A stretch of DNA of 64,000 nt. Origin: Luscinia megarhynchos (lineage: Eukaryota > Chordata > Aves > Passeriformes > Turdidae). The stretch covers positions 22,773,002 through 22,837,001 of the forward strand of contig CM067570.1 in assembly GCA_034336665.1 (NCBI GenBank). Reading direction: 5' to 3'. The position numbers and the translations under genes are program-made. The notes beneath the pieces were generated by a model that saw only the letters and a program-made list of their open reading frames with translations, did not search any database and was not told the origin of the DNA. Shown here piece after piece: positions 51,327 through 64,000 of the stretch (its first letter is position 1; every line of letters starts with the position of its first letter).

Positions 51327-51343
51327 TGTGTATATATATATAT
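51327..51343. repeat. (TG)/(TA) dinucleotide microsatellite
   Basis: The sequence reads gtgtgtatatatatatat, a short TG-to-TA compound microsatellite. Longer alleles in other individuals would make it a marker. Confidence 0.8.
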
Positions 51344-53344
51344 CTACTATAAACACAAGCATATGTTCCCAAAGCTGTGTATGAGCAAGTGCAAGATAGA
51401 TGGAAGCTGGCTGAAAATTTCCAGGCATAGGATAGAAGAAAAACAACACACCGCAGCTCCAGGAACAGTGCTGCAGCAGTGGCTCTGCTGTCAAACCTCC
51501 ACCTATACCATTTCGATGGAAAATTCCACCCATTTGCTCTGCAGCTTCCAAAGCTCATAGTTCTAAAAACATCACAGGAATTGTGTAGGTTATGTTACTA
51601 CAGTTCAAAAATCACAGCAACATCTCAGAGTAACTTCATCCTGAAACATTAACTCTGAATCCTGTTATATTTAATAAGCATTCTCTATAGGTTATATTTG
51701 CTCTGTATACATGACATCCTCCATTTCTCAATCTGGGGATAAAATATTAATCTTGAAATTTTAACCTTGAAGGTTCTTCCTTGATACCTCAACTACCTTT
51801 CATCACATGCGTTTGGGTATATATTTTCTTCAGGGCATCTGAGATGTCCCCATTTCATCCCTTTGGGAACAACAAGCTCACCTAGGACATCCTTTCTCTA
51901 AGGGGATACTCAGTCAGCTAATCCAAGTTCTCCAGAGATATTTAAAGCACTGATAGCATTAAGCAAGGTCATTCCAGGCACCTGTTATGAATTTTGAAGC
52001 AACCTAACTTAATTAATCATAGACTGAAGTAATTTGGATTTCCTCAGTCAGATTGGCATGCATTTTCTCTGATTTTCTTGAAACAAATTTGTTTGGACTT
52101 CAATAGATTCATAGCACTGCAGTCTGCCACTCTTTTGGCAAAGTACCAACATACTGCAATGCATGACAGGATGCAGATTTATTCCCATAAAAACATAACT
52201 GAGCTTCTAATTATCATACAGAAAACAGGTAAGAATCACATTATTTTTAATACAGCAGAGATGCATATGCATTTTTTAAAATTTCAAAATACCATTCAAA
52301 TTAGGTTATTTCAACATTATTATTAACTAAATAAAAATATCAAAGTGTAAAGCTATTTGACTAAGCCTTCTCTAATATAATGATTATTCCTGAGGGCTAT
52401 TTCACTATTATCTGCCATTCAACCCAGTTTCCCAAAGCACTGATCCTCTGAAACTGCACAGAAGCTGAAAGAAACTGCAGATACTGTGTCCTTGGAAAAG
52501 TAGGCCAGCTGTCTTTCTGCAATTCTTCAGTTCCACCCCAGTTTAAGTCTGAGGTACCCTTAAAAGAAATCACAACCCAAACTCTCTTTAAATGAATGGT
52601 ATAGAAGAACCACAGCTGCAACTACCTCTGCTTATACAGTACTAATTTAGGCTGCCCTGATAGGCTGGATTCCCCCCAAAAATATAGGAAAAACCTACCA
52701 AAGTGAAAGGTGCTTATTGGTGCCCAAATTGTAGGTGACACTACAAGACAGCTTTTGTTGAGCAAGCCAGTTCACTGGGGAAGCTTTGTGCACTGGCACA
52801 CAATGAAACATGAAGAGCAAACATCCAGGACCAGATGAACTAAAACCAGCTGAATGAGGTGGACTCTGTAGTACAGCCAGGATCTCCCTTAGCCACAGAA
52901 CACTTTGGCATCTAGCAGGACTTAAACTTAATGGAAAACTGAGACAATTTAGTTGGTCTTTTAAACATATAAGGACTCTCTCCTTGAAAAAGTTTTCCAG
53001 ATGAATGAACACATCATGTCTCTAACAATGTACAAAATTATTCCCATGAATCCTCCACTTTGCATGTGTATGTCGGGCCTGTTGGGCTCAGCAAAAAATA
53101 GTGGTGGACATCACTCAATATTTACCAGTTAAAAAAAAAACATAATAATTATGTTCTTAAATAGAACATTGAAAGTTTAGAAAGGCAGTTTTAATTTAAT
53201 TGAGCAGAGGGCCACTTTCTGTAAATGAGCCAGTTTATGAACTCTGCTCATTTTGACAGCTGCAGAACCACACTAAACACCTGAGAAAGACATCATAATG
53301 ACTACCAAAATATTTAAAATTTCAGTAAGATATTTTCTATGTCT

Positions 53345-53412
53345 CCTTTAGAAGCAAATTATAAATAATAAATTGATACAAATAAATCTATAAATTGATT
53401 ATATAAATAAAC
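53345..53412. repeat. AT-rich low-complexity stretch
   Basis: Repeated 'aaattataaataataaattgata...aaataaatctataaattgattatataaataaac'. No longer tandem period is evident. Confidence 0.6.
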
Positions 53413-54639
53413 TATTGCCTGGACAAAATAACTGTGCAGCTTGAGTTTGCTGTCTGCTCTACAATATTGCTGGTTAAAACAAGTACTTCAACAAGTTTCT
53501 TCACTTAGTGAAGGGGCAGTATGAGAAACAACCTCACCTGCTTTCAACGTACCTACAATTATTTAATCAGGGTATTATCTTACTATTTTTGTATTTTGCA
53601 CACACTTTAGGTTTTCTTCAAAAAATGTGCTCCTGAGATGGAGACTTGAGAAAGAGTAAAACTGACTGGACTTCTACAAAAAACACCACACATGCAGGTA
53701 AATGAGTGTTTAATTTGGCATCTCAAATCATTAAATGTATGTTGCATGTGAGAAAATAACTACTTTAGAAAGGAGTATAGGTTTCATATAAAAGATAACT
53801 CACAGAAAGGAAGAGCCTGCATAATTAACTCAATGTCAAATCCTATAAGCTAAGAGCTCACATCCTTCAACACCATTGTGAAGAATACAGACCACCAAAG
53901 CATATTGTATCTTTAGTGGGTTAACCTGCACAGCACAGCCATTCTCAAATACATGACAGGGAAGATGTGAGTACCTCCTGAACCTAGAAAAGCATTCTTA
54001 CAGAAGATTTCTGCCATCTTTGGAAATAAATCGAACCTTCAGCCAAGCAATTCTCTCCCATAATTGTAAATAAACACATAAGATTTTGTTTTTGGAGATC
54101 TTTGACGTCAGGCACTCAAGTGCTCTTCTGTCTACCCCTCCCAAAGAGTTCATTTGTTTCAGTCAGCATTGCTGGCTCCTGACAAGAGAAAAACTGACTA
54201 ATTCTGGTTCCTTACCAGAGCCAGATTTGGACCAAGACTGAAACTTGAGAAGCAATGAAGAGTCAGAGCAGCTTTGTAACAACCCTTCACATAACCTTCT
54301 ATTTTCATTTATGAAAGACAGTGACATAAAGACCAGCACAGAAATACATCTTGCAACCTCACATCCACATGTTGAGGAAGACAGATATCCTCGCTTTTCC
54401 TTACAGAGCAGTGGACACCATCCATCCATAACAACTCACCTAGAAAAGAGCACAAAATAAAAACCACATCTGATATTACTGGCTGTAAATCCAAACACAG
54501 AGATTGCAAAACAGCATAACAAAGTCTGGTCATCTCAATCACTTTGAAATCTCACTATGAAAACCAGTAGGTTTAATCTTAATTAAGATTAACCTTCAAT
54601 CCTCAGAGAGGTTTTATAAACAGAGACAGAAATGTGATC

Positions 54640-55163
54640 ATCTCAATCTACTCAGTGCTTGTCAGGCTGCACCTACAGTACTGTGTACAGTTCTAGTCCC
54701 TACAAACTAGGAAAGGTGTGGACAGAGTGGAAAGGCCCAAAGAAGGCCCTTAATGGTGATCAAAATTCTGGAGAGCATGCCCTACGAGAAAAGGCTGAAC
54801 GAGTTGGAATTTTCTCCCTGGAAAAGAGAAGGTTTGGGTGTGAACTCATACCAGAATTTCAGTACTTAAAGGACAGTCAAAAAGAGGATGGAGGCTTTCT
54901 CTCCATGAGGATCCACATGGAGAAGACAAGGTGTGAGTAGTACACTGGGAGATGCTTCATCTTTTCATGACAGAAAATTACAGTGAGATGATGAATTCAC
55001 TGCAACAACCTCCCCGGGAATATGATGGAATCCTCATTGCTGGAGGTTTCAAGATGTGGACAAGCTGCTAGGTAATCTCACCATGACTCCCCTTCCCAGG
55101 AAATCTCGGACCAGAGGGTCTTTCAAGATCCCTTCAACCTGAGCTGTTCTCTGATACTACGAT
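54640..55163 (+). repeat. CR1 LINE 3' fragment, about 0.5 kb
   Basis: This is the longest repeat in the window. It runs through the end of the CR1 reverse-transcriptase region and the 3' UTR: 'tacagtactgtgtacagttctagtcc', 'gagaaaaggctgaacgagttgga...ctccctggaaaagagaagg', 'cagaatttcagtacttaaagg', 'ctccccgggaatatgatggaatcctcattgctggaggttt', and the end 'agggtctttcaagatcccttcaacctgagctgttctctgatac'. It is diverged with small indels, so it is an old, inactive copy. A 93-codon frame at 54659-54940 is a remnant of the ORF2 C-terminal region, not an intact protein. Confidence 0.92.
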
Positions 55164-58100
55164 TAACCAGTTTTGCAAGAATATGTCACAATAAAGGTTA
55201 TAAGAATGCTCATATAAGTTGATGATACCAAAAAGACATTTAAAAAAACAAATCAATGTAATTGATTTTTGTGATGTCTATCCAGGAGATATTTAGCTTG
55301 CCGAAATGAAGCTATTATCAAATTTCAATATATTACATTACTCTGACATATTCTTCCATCTTCCCTTCACTTCATGTGAACTTTATTACAATATTGTCTA
55401 CTGTTTTACTTAAATTATCTCCTCTCTGTTATGTGTTAACATAATATCACATCATTTCCTCTCTCTTGTATGTTAGGATAAAAAGCTAGACCATAATAAA
55501 TTCTCAGCCAAGAGGTCTACACCTGCTTTAAACCCTTTTCTGTGCAGTAGAGTTAGCAGCACTGGCACTTAAAGGAGAAAGAAAAAGGCATCATAAAAAA
55601 TTTTTGCTAAATTATACTGGCTCAGGAAATGAGAGACTTGCTCATTAATACAAGAGTCTACCTTAAAACATTGACATAGCTTCCTGCTCAGACATCTTCA
55701 AATAATAAATCAAGTGGATGTTGCTAAGACTACTTCAAAGACTTCAGTAACATAGAAGAGGTCAAGGGTTCACTTTAAACAGTGCATTAATAGTGGTCAC
55801 AATAGATGGAATTTTTATATAGAAGCCTCTACATATTATCATTAATCTTACTTGACCTGAAACAAAATTACCTGCAAAAATGGAAGCCCTATTTCCCCCT
55901 TTACACCTTTTAAAATTTGTTGTGTTATTTTTATTTTTGTTCCTTGCCTGGGCAAAGCAGAGGTCATACTTAAGCATGCTTAACCACCTTACTAAAGAGA
56001 ATACTAATGTGCCAGCTACCAAGAGCAGATTTATTTACATAATTTAAATCTATATCGAATAAAGTGAATTCCCCAAGCTTATTTTACTTTCTATATATAT
56101 TTTACATAATGATATATGATTATGTAATTTCTTAGGGTTTTTTACTCAACTTTTCCGTAAGAACAAAACACTTTATGCTTTAACAAAATTTCCCCTCATC
56201 CTGATTGATTTCAGGATCTTTCCATCAGGAAAGGAAAGAAAAATAAAAAGAGGTAAATGCTAATTACAGCTCTGATCCTCTTTGTTAGAAGTTTGGGAAT
56301 CAGAGCTCCTTTTGCTTAATCAAGTAGCTGTAGAATGAAAATCCTGCTCATCTAACATCAAAACTTTCAAAGGGGTAAGGGTAAAATATTTAAGAAAGTT
56401 TTTCCATAATAGCCACTGGCAAAAATCTTAATTATGCTGAAACTGTGAGATCTATTTTGTCTTATTTTTTTTCTATGATGAATCCTCATTCTGAAACAGA
56501 TATGGTTGTTTGAAAAATTCCAATTACATTATCCCTTAGTGCCTCTTGATCTTATGCAGACTGCTCTCATAGTTAACATTTACAAGAGAGCAACGGCCTC
56601 TTCATCTATAAAACATCCAAGTTTTAACAACATTATGTATGAAGGTGAAGTTCACTATGCCACGTGGGAGCTGAAAATCAGATGTATCTTAGCAGCAGCT
56701 ACATGAAATTCTGCATACTTGCTTTTATGTCTGGATTTACAGAAGCTGTGACAATTTTAAAATCAGTTAATGATCTGGCACAAAAGATCATTCTCTGAAA
56801 TGATTCTGAAGCCCTACTACCCCAAAAGAATGGCTTCCTATCCAGGTGCAAGTATCCACAGGCAGGCAAAAACATATTCTGCCTTACAAGCCGCACCAAG
56901 AGTGCCACGGTGAGAAACAGCCTGGTTTTTAGATCAGCAAGACCAGACTCATTTTTCCCCATCCTCCTCAAACTCCAGCTTCTTTAAAAATGTCTATTAG
57001 CCAAGTGTGATAATGCCTATTGTAATTCCAGATGACTTCCAAGTCATAAGATTTGAGAAATAAATAATTTAATGCTGGTGAATTACATTTCAGTCTTGTC
57101 TAGATTTTGCAGTTACTATGTTTTCATTGATTCTACACCCATGCAAATCAAAATATATATTGAATGTTAAGAGAGTGAACAAAATCTTAAGAGTTTATTT
57201 TTCAACTCTACGTTACTTTCCTTTCTCCTTGACTGGAGACAAACAGAATTGTCCCACAAACTCATCAGTTGAGTTTAGAAACCATTAACTCAACCTACAA
57301 GGTCATCAAGATAAGAACAGAATCAATAGGATTGTCCTTCAGAGCTCTTTTCAGATATGGCTAATAAGTCTCTACAGCACAGTCTTACATACTGTCTCAT
57401 TTTTAGTCAAATATTTACCCTGGTTGCAGTGCAACTTCTGGTTTGCTTTAGAATCTGTCAATGTTCTGGTTCTGACTATAGCACCACTTCATGCATCTGG
57501 TAGGGCCACACTGCTGTAAGGCCATGCTTGGTGTACATAACACCCTAATCAAGCCTGGGTAACACACAGCTTGCTGAAGAGAATGGGAAAATAATGCTCA
57601 AATAATGAAAGACAGCATCTGGATATTGTAATTATGGCCAACCTTCTAAGCCAGAGTGAAAATCTACATTAGGGTTGATGTCAAGTCATTAAACAGAAGT
57701 GCAGAAATTAACTCTCTTGGCCTGCAGCCAACGATGACTCCTCTACTGCACAGCCTGAAGGAAGGCCTGCACTCTGAACACACCAAAACTTGCTGCACAG
57801 CTGAGTGGTGGGAGAACACTCGTCACTAGATAATGACAAGCCCTAGCATAGCTCATGTTTGGACGATGAACTTTTAAGGCTCTTTGCCCTCCACCCCAAT
57901 GTCAATCCTTCTGCCACTAAAAGTGGGCATCAACTGATTTTCTCACAAGAGAAAACACGGATCACACCTCCTCTTTCCGTGACATAGAAAATTTCTGTCT
58001 GATGGCCACCCCATCATAAACCTTTTAATGCTAAAAATACAAACAAGCTCTGCAAACAGGAGCAGCTTCCCTTTATTAAAGTCAGAATGTTGGTACTTAC

Positions 58101-61100
58101 TGCCTGTAAAGGGAATAAGTACCAGCAGTGCCAGCACAGTGTGCCTACTTATCATGTGCACATGCTGAAACAGCCACTGCTGAACTAAGCTTAATGACAC
58201 ACCAGAGAAAACATTTGAGAAATAGATGGCAACACCTGCCATGGATGCAGATTGGCCTACCTAGCTTCTATTTTCAACAATTTGGTACTTAACTGCTATA
58301 TTTGGAAAAGATAGAAGGAAAAAACCCCAGTTTGTGTTTGGGAACCATGAAGAACATTAAAATACCTATTCAAAACAAATGATCCGGACAAAAATTCAAC
58401 TCCCAGGAGTGGATATACAGATTTCCTTTGGCAGCATGAGAAAAACAGGGTTATCATCTAGGCACAGGTCATTTCACCTGTGCAGAGAAGCTTTGCAATC
58501 TGTTGCACTTGAATACATGCAGAACAGCCTTTATCTAACACACTAAACAAGGAAGGCTGTCACTTCTTCAAATATGCAGCTAAGGACCATCCTAGTCATC
58601 CTTCTACATAAAAAGGCAACACAAAAATGGTCAGCAATCCAGTATCCCAGCTGAAGCCACCTTTTTTCATAAGGACTGCTCTCTGGAGGGAACTTTTCTG
58701 ATAACATGTGAGTCTGAAACTCCTCCAAGATGCCGACAACAATAGCCAAGTCATTCTCAGTTGGCAAAAGTGGAAGTAACTTTAAGGCTTGCCAAGGGCC
58801 ATAAAGGTCATTAATAAGGCTGAAAAAACCAAATATCCAAAGTCCCACAACCATGCCACAAGCATGAGAAAAAGACACACTCAACTTTGTTGTTTTTACT
58901 TTTTCAAACCTTCCTTGCAATTTCCTCCTGTACAAAGGAGAGAAGAAGTGCAAGTAAAAAATTCTCAAAATATCTCCAAACAATTCTATGGGCATTTGCT
59001 ATGACAATGGCAAGTAGCAAATAGTTTCACAGATAGAATATTTTATGTGCACTTGTTAAGTTTACATATGAACGACTGAAAAGTAGTTATCAAATAATTT
59101 TTGTTGGTTTGAAGAGAAATAAAATTATAGTTTTATTTACAGCCACAACATACAATTGGCAAGCAAAACTACTAAAGCATCATTTACAGGTATCAAAAGT
59201 TTGGGCCTTTGATTTACAAAACACTTCCAGATGTTCATCCAAAAAGTGGATTTTTTTAGTAGTTTATGCTAATTTTACAAAAAAAGTCATATTTTAAACT
59301 GCTGAATGTAAAATGCCACATTATTTTATGAAAGGTATTGCATATCTCTCTCAGTGACTTCAACTAGCCTGTCTCTTCCACTCCTGCTAGATTCTGTCAT
59401 CCTGAATTTTGCATATTCCAAAGCAAAATTCTAAACTTCCTCTGCTTGGACATAACAGGATATAAACTGAAATAAGAACCAAATAATTTACGCTGATTTT
59501 ATGGATATACACAACTCCAATTGTAACTCCTTTAAATAATTTATCACTCCTGAGATGTCTAGTGTATCGCTTCTCTGCCCACTTCCGTTTTGTACTCTGG
59601 AATTATTTTTAGTTATTTTTTTAATGCTATAAGTCCATATACTATGTCAAAACACATATATCCCTGTAAAAGAGATAAAATTAAAGACTGCTGATATAAC
59701 CCATTAGACAAAAGACAAAATAATTTCTGAAAAAGAAATCCAATCATGCTTGGAACAACATTTTTAATGTAGCAAATAACAGATAAGGAACTTCTTCATT
59801 TTTAAAAGCCCAGTTATGGAGAAACAGGCATTGAATCAGTTCCATATGCCCATAAAAATGCATGCAGGACTTGATTATTTTTACATTTCTTTTCTGCAAT
59901 GCTTTATTCTACTTATTTTGAATACCTCCTTGGGATATGTTCTTATAGCCACTTATTTTGTTGAGTAACATTCATGTACTTTAAATGTTTTTAATCTCAG
60001 ACGTTGCTTAGCATTTACTTCCTTTTTCTGTTTTTTTCATTATTGAAGTATTTTAAAGCATTTCAGAAGTTTCCCAAGATACAATCTTTAGGTCCTCCTA
60101 TAAAAATAGCAGGGCCTTTTCTTATCCTTTTCTATACTACCTCAATCTCTCAACATTTGGAACAACTGCGTTCTTCCTAGAATTGCTTAGATTTTATTTG
60201 CTTTTGGTTTATGAAATTTATTAGGTGTGAAATATTTTATTGCCTTATTTACTGGCTTCAGTGTCCTATTCTGGGAAAGCAGGCAGATCAGCTACAGGCA
60301 CCCCTAAAGACAACAATATTAATGACTCCAGCTGATGTTCCTACTTTTCCAGCCAATGGAAATGTGAGCACTGTTCCTGCAAGGACCATGCTTCCTGAAG
60401 CACTGCTCCAGAACACTCCAAGTGCTCACTGCCTGGAGTGAAGCCAGACATATATCCTAGCCTGTTCCACAAAACTGCAGAAGACACATTCTGATCATCA
60501 CTTACCAAAGAAAAAAAAAATTATATTTCTCATAAGCTGGGCTACTCAACATAAAAACTAAATTTCCCTCACCAAGAAATATCAAATTGGTCAGTCAATT
60601 ATCAAATTAAGAACTGAAAAGGAAATTTAGGGAACAAATCTCTATGACCAAGAAATTCAACTTCCCCTTTGAACACAGAAAAATAGGTTCACAACCTGAA
60701 GAAATGTATTGTGCTACTGCCTCCTGCCAATTACTGAGCCATCCCAGTGTGCCACAGATCCCTATCAGCAGTCACTCCAACACCCTTGACAGTCTATCAC
60801 AGATGCTTGCATTTCATTTATCTATTGTATATTGACCAAATAAATATGTAGCACCATCCCAACATGCCCAGAGCAAAACATCGTTTAACAGCATTGGACA
60901 GATGAAAAGAAAGAATAGGCACTGTACAAGGACACTGATTATGATCATTACAAGTCTGTGTTAAAAACTCCAAATTTAAGTAAATAATGTTTTTGCTGAA
61001 GTATAATGAAAGTTTAAGATTCGGCAAGCATAGTTTGGACTCTCTGCATTTAACATTAAGGACCTGCCTGGAAACCTGTGCATTTGCAACATGCACCACA

Positions 61101-61919
61101 ACTTGAGATGGGAAGAGATTAGAGAGCTCCTAGCTCCCTATCTCCTCCTTCATAGCCTGTTAGACTGCACACTCATTTGCTGAGGGTGGTTCCTTGACTC
61201 ATTCTTCCTTTTCAAAAGCAAATGCCCTCATGGCTGAGCTTTTCCCACAAGGCATGTAAAGAAAACAGCAACTTGTGTAAGGAAAACCACCAAATTTTAC
61301 AGCTGTCTTGTTAATATATCAGCTACATCATGGTTAGCCCAATTAAAAAAAGACAACCCTGCCTAAGTCCAAGACTGTCCTACAGGACAAATAAATTTAA
61401 TATGCAGCAAAACAAATTAATGGTCAGGAACCTCCTCTTCTTGTTTTGTTCATATATTAGACATTTTTCTACTGTGATATAATCAGGTGCTGCCAAACAA
61501 GCACTCAGTTTTGTAGGAAATATCAAGAAAATTACTTGAGTTTCGCAGAGCAATTTTTCCTAGATCAGCCTATTCTTCTTGTTTGCACTATTGTCGTAAT
61601 GCCTTATGTTTCAAAAGCAGATTTTAAATTGTTGGGAATAAGTCTTTTCAATAATCCTTTACAAGTCTAGCACAATAGAACTGTAGCTCTTAAGACATAT
61701 AAGTAATACAAATAATCATTCATTTCATTATGGTAGCATAAAAAACAACAAGCTCCAAGCAAAATACCTCTCATTTGTATAGATGATTGTGACTAATCCT
61801 ATGCCAAGATAAAACCAAAGATTTTTTTAAAAAACCAACAACTACAAAAAACTACTGCATAATCTAAAATCTTGTTTATATTTCCTTTTGCTACAAGGCT
61901 ATATTGAACAATTAAGTGA

Positions 61920-61932
61920 TTTTTTTTTTTTT
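61920..61932. repeat. T13 homopolymer
   Basis: A simple T run after 'attaagtga'. No element was recognised beside it. Confidence 0.8.
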
Positions 61933-63122
61933 CTGTCACGAAATCAAGATTTAAAGTATCTATGAATTTAAGATTCCCTTACTGGACACAGGTATTTTTC
62001 ATTATAATTCAGCATATCAATTTTTTTTTCCAAGGCATGTTATTAAACGTTCATGCTCCACATCCCCTCCAATTCTTATTACCATTTTCATACCCTATGG
62101 TGAGGTTGACAAAAAACAGTGTAGATTTGACAACCATAAGCAGAGGAATCTAGCAAGAAATTACTATGCAAATGTGTCTGGGAGAAGATAACATTAATAA
62201 ATATTTGCTGATGGGCCTTTTGCTCCAGTAGGTGGCACATTTATAATGAAAATTTAACAGTTGTTTAAGCCAAAGATCAGAAGCCTCAGATGTACATGGC
62301 ACTGAGAGATGATGAAAGAGGAAAAACACTTCCATGTGTTGTCATTTTAGAGGAACCAATCCAAGCTCACTAAGTTTGTCAAAAGTTGGAAGGAAAATAT
62401 TTTCTTCTTTCTATAAATGTTTTATTCACAAAAAAAGAAAAAAATTCTCAGCTTTTACTAGCAAACTCAATTAAAAAGTTCTGTTAAAAAATAATATTTG
62501 TTTACGAAAGAAAAAAAATAAATCAAACCTTCAAAGTTAGACATTAGTTAATTTTGCAGCTACAGGAACATAAACCACAGGAAAGCACACCACATTTTAC
62601 TTCAGTTACAAACCCTGATACTAAAAGAAAAATCTAAGAGAAGGGGAGAAAACACTGCCATCTGATTACACATAATTTGAACTAAAAGAGTGCAAAATGA
62701 TGTTTCAGAAAAAGTAAGTTACTAACCTGAGGTAACTCCTTGACTTTAGAAAGAGAAAGTAGAAGGAAGGCTTACTCAGTAGGAGAAAAAGCAGGCAGTG
62801 CAGGAGTGACCAACTTTCCCAGACATTCCGTGATGTGCAAAAGTGAATTCTACTTCTGTTTTAATTTGAGCCTTTTCACTTTAGATACTGCTATGAAATA
62901 ATGTTCTTTAATTCAAGCCATGTTATTTCTGGATTTATTCATGAACAGCACTCTCAAAATCTTGAATACAGATACACATACCCTGACCCAGAAGTGAGAA
63001 GAGCTTAGATAAAGGTCAAGTTTCAAACAAACTGCAGAAATAAATTCCAAGCAATGCTGAAGCTCATAGAGCCTTTTCATTCCCATTTCTGTGGGAGAAA
63101 GTTTAGTATCAAGAAAAATATT

Positions 63123-63144
63123 AAAAAAAAAAAAACAAAAAAAA
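63123..63144. repeat. A13-C-A8 tract
   Basis: An A run interrupted by one C. It supplies the Phe-rich end of overlapping minus-strand frames near 62913-63303, which are not taken as genes. Confidence 0.85.
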
Positions 63145-64000
63145 CCATATTCTGGCAGCACACTCTCTGGAATCAAAAATACTGAACACCAGCTTGCTAA
63201 GTATTAGAAAGATTAGTATTAGCATTATAGTCACAGGCTTAGCAGCAAGCCTGTTAACAGTACATCTTGTCAAGACAGTTCTGTGCAACCCAACTGTAAG
63301 CATTTAACCTTAAGTAAAAGGGTAAAACAGGAAGGAATTGGTTGTCCAAACAAATTAGTATGCTTATGCTATGTTTCCCACTCTTCCCACAAAGTACAGA
63401 AAGAAGTCTTTGTGGATAGATGGATGTAGCTGCTGGGGACATACTCCAAAGGAGATAAAGACATTCCAAGGATAATAGGCTGAATATAACTCTGGATGAT
63501 ATTGTCCCTAAACAATACACCAAAGTGAGAAAAAGACAACAGGTAATGAGCATAACTGTCAGTACTAATGTATGCAAAAAAGATAAAAATTCAACAAAAT
63601 TATTTACATGGTTAGATTACAGATATTCTTGTGCCAAACCCTAGCTAAAACTGTAAGGAAAGGTCTGTCAGGTAAATCATATACACAGTGTCTTTACAAG
63701 CTAATTAGATTCTCTATTCTCCACTTTCTGTCCTTACTGAAGGTATACTTTAGATCAATGAAAGCTTTTGAAACTACTACCAAGAAAATTAGGCAACATG
63801 ATAAGCAATATCACATACAAGAAATCAGATAAAGCTATGCCAACACAAACCCTACATCAATATCAAGCAAAAATATTATGCATTTTTCTTTTTAAATTGG
63901 TAAAATAACTTTGAGTGATAAAGTTCACTGTACATCCCAGATGGTACCAAGCAGTAGACACAGTTGCTACATAGCTGTCTTTCAGTACTTAAAACTGAGT

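Larger units (their letters stand above)
33000..64000 (-). other. ZNF385B: Upstream intron (or 5' flank) of ZNF385B, distal part
   Basis: More AT-rich non-coding sequence, with one 0.5 kb CR1 fragment near 54.6-55.2 kb, a possible MIR relic near 43.55 kb and many A-rich or T/G-rich low-complexity tracts. The exon encoding the first zinc finger of ZNF385B (the CEVCNIQLNS type motif) was not found. Either it lies beyond the right edge, making the intron over 51 kb, or the window's right end passes an alternative first exon that cannot be recognised. No other gene is supported. Confidence 0.55.

Noticed and set aside
54659..54940. 93-codon plus-strand open frame as a possible gene
   Set aside because: It is a decayed piece of CR1 ORF2/3' UTR, not a host gene.
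1..64000. tRNA, snRNA, microRNA, LTR/ERV, CRISPR or operon-type features
   Set aside because: No B-box-like GGTTCGAAT string, no snRNA core motif, no paired LTRs, no gag/pol/env-like frames and no regularly spaced repeats were seen. Prokaryotic feature types do not apply to this vertebrate sequence.

Overview
This window reads as vertebrate, almost certainly bird, nuclear DNA that is mostly non-coding. It is AT-rich, has no dense coding, and carries a few 5'-truncated CR1 LINE tails of the avian/reptilian type. The closing motifs of these tails (for example 'gatcttaagggtcttttccaac' and 'gatgatccctgtgggtcccttcc') are the classic 3' ends of avian CR1 subfamilies. No Alu, L1 or recognisable LTR element was seen. 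Low repeat density plus CR1 fits a bird; a non-avian reptile cannot be excluded from sequence alone.

One protein-coding exon can be supported with confidence. It lies on the minus strand at 12429-12559, has a good acceptor and a consensus GTAAGT donor, and encodes a peptide containing MMQPSLDIKPFMSFPVDSSS followed by PNFNT. I recognise this as an internal coding exon of ZNF385B, a zinc-finger protein of the ZNF385 family. The gene therefore runs right to left here. On this reading, 1-12428 is the start of the next intron and 12560-64000 is upstream intron (at least 51 kb), although the far right end could include sequence beyond an unrecognised 5' exon. The exons that should flank it (the first C2H2 finger upstream; the MDPVQK... 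exon downstream) were looked for and not seen.

Layout: 1-12.4 kb is intron with a CR1 tail (1335-1648), a MIR-like relic (about 3985-4131), a 24-base A tract (7157-7180) and a CpG-dense, GC-rich patch (about 11300-11655) within 1.2 kb of the exon. The exon follows at 12.43-12.56 kb. From 12.6 to 64 kb is intron with CR1 pieces at 20.4, 32.8 and 54.6-55.2 kb, many A-rich or T/G-rich low-complexity tracts, and nothing else I can call a gene. The longest open frames (169, 150, 139, 134 and 130 codons) are of the size expected by chance in 64 kb of six-frame AT-rich sequence and resemble nothing I know.

I did not find a novel biological system. The items most worth following are the CpG-dense patch next to the exon (possible alternative promoter or enhancer) and the open, in-frame, good-context ATG just upstream of the exon's acceptor (possible alternative 5' end).
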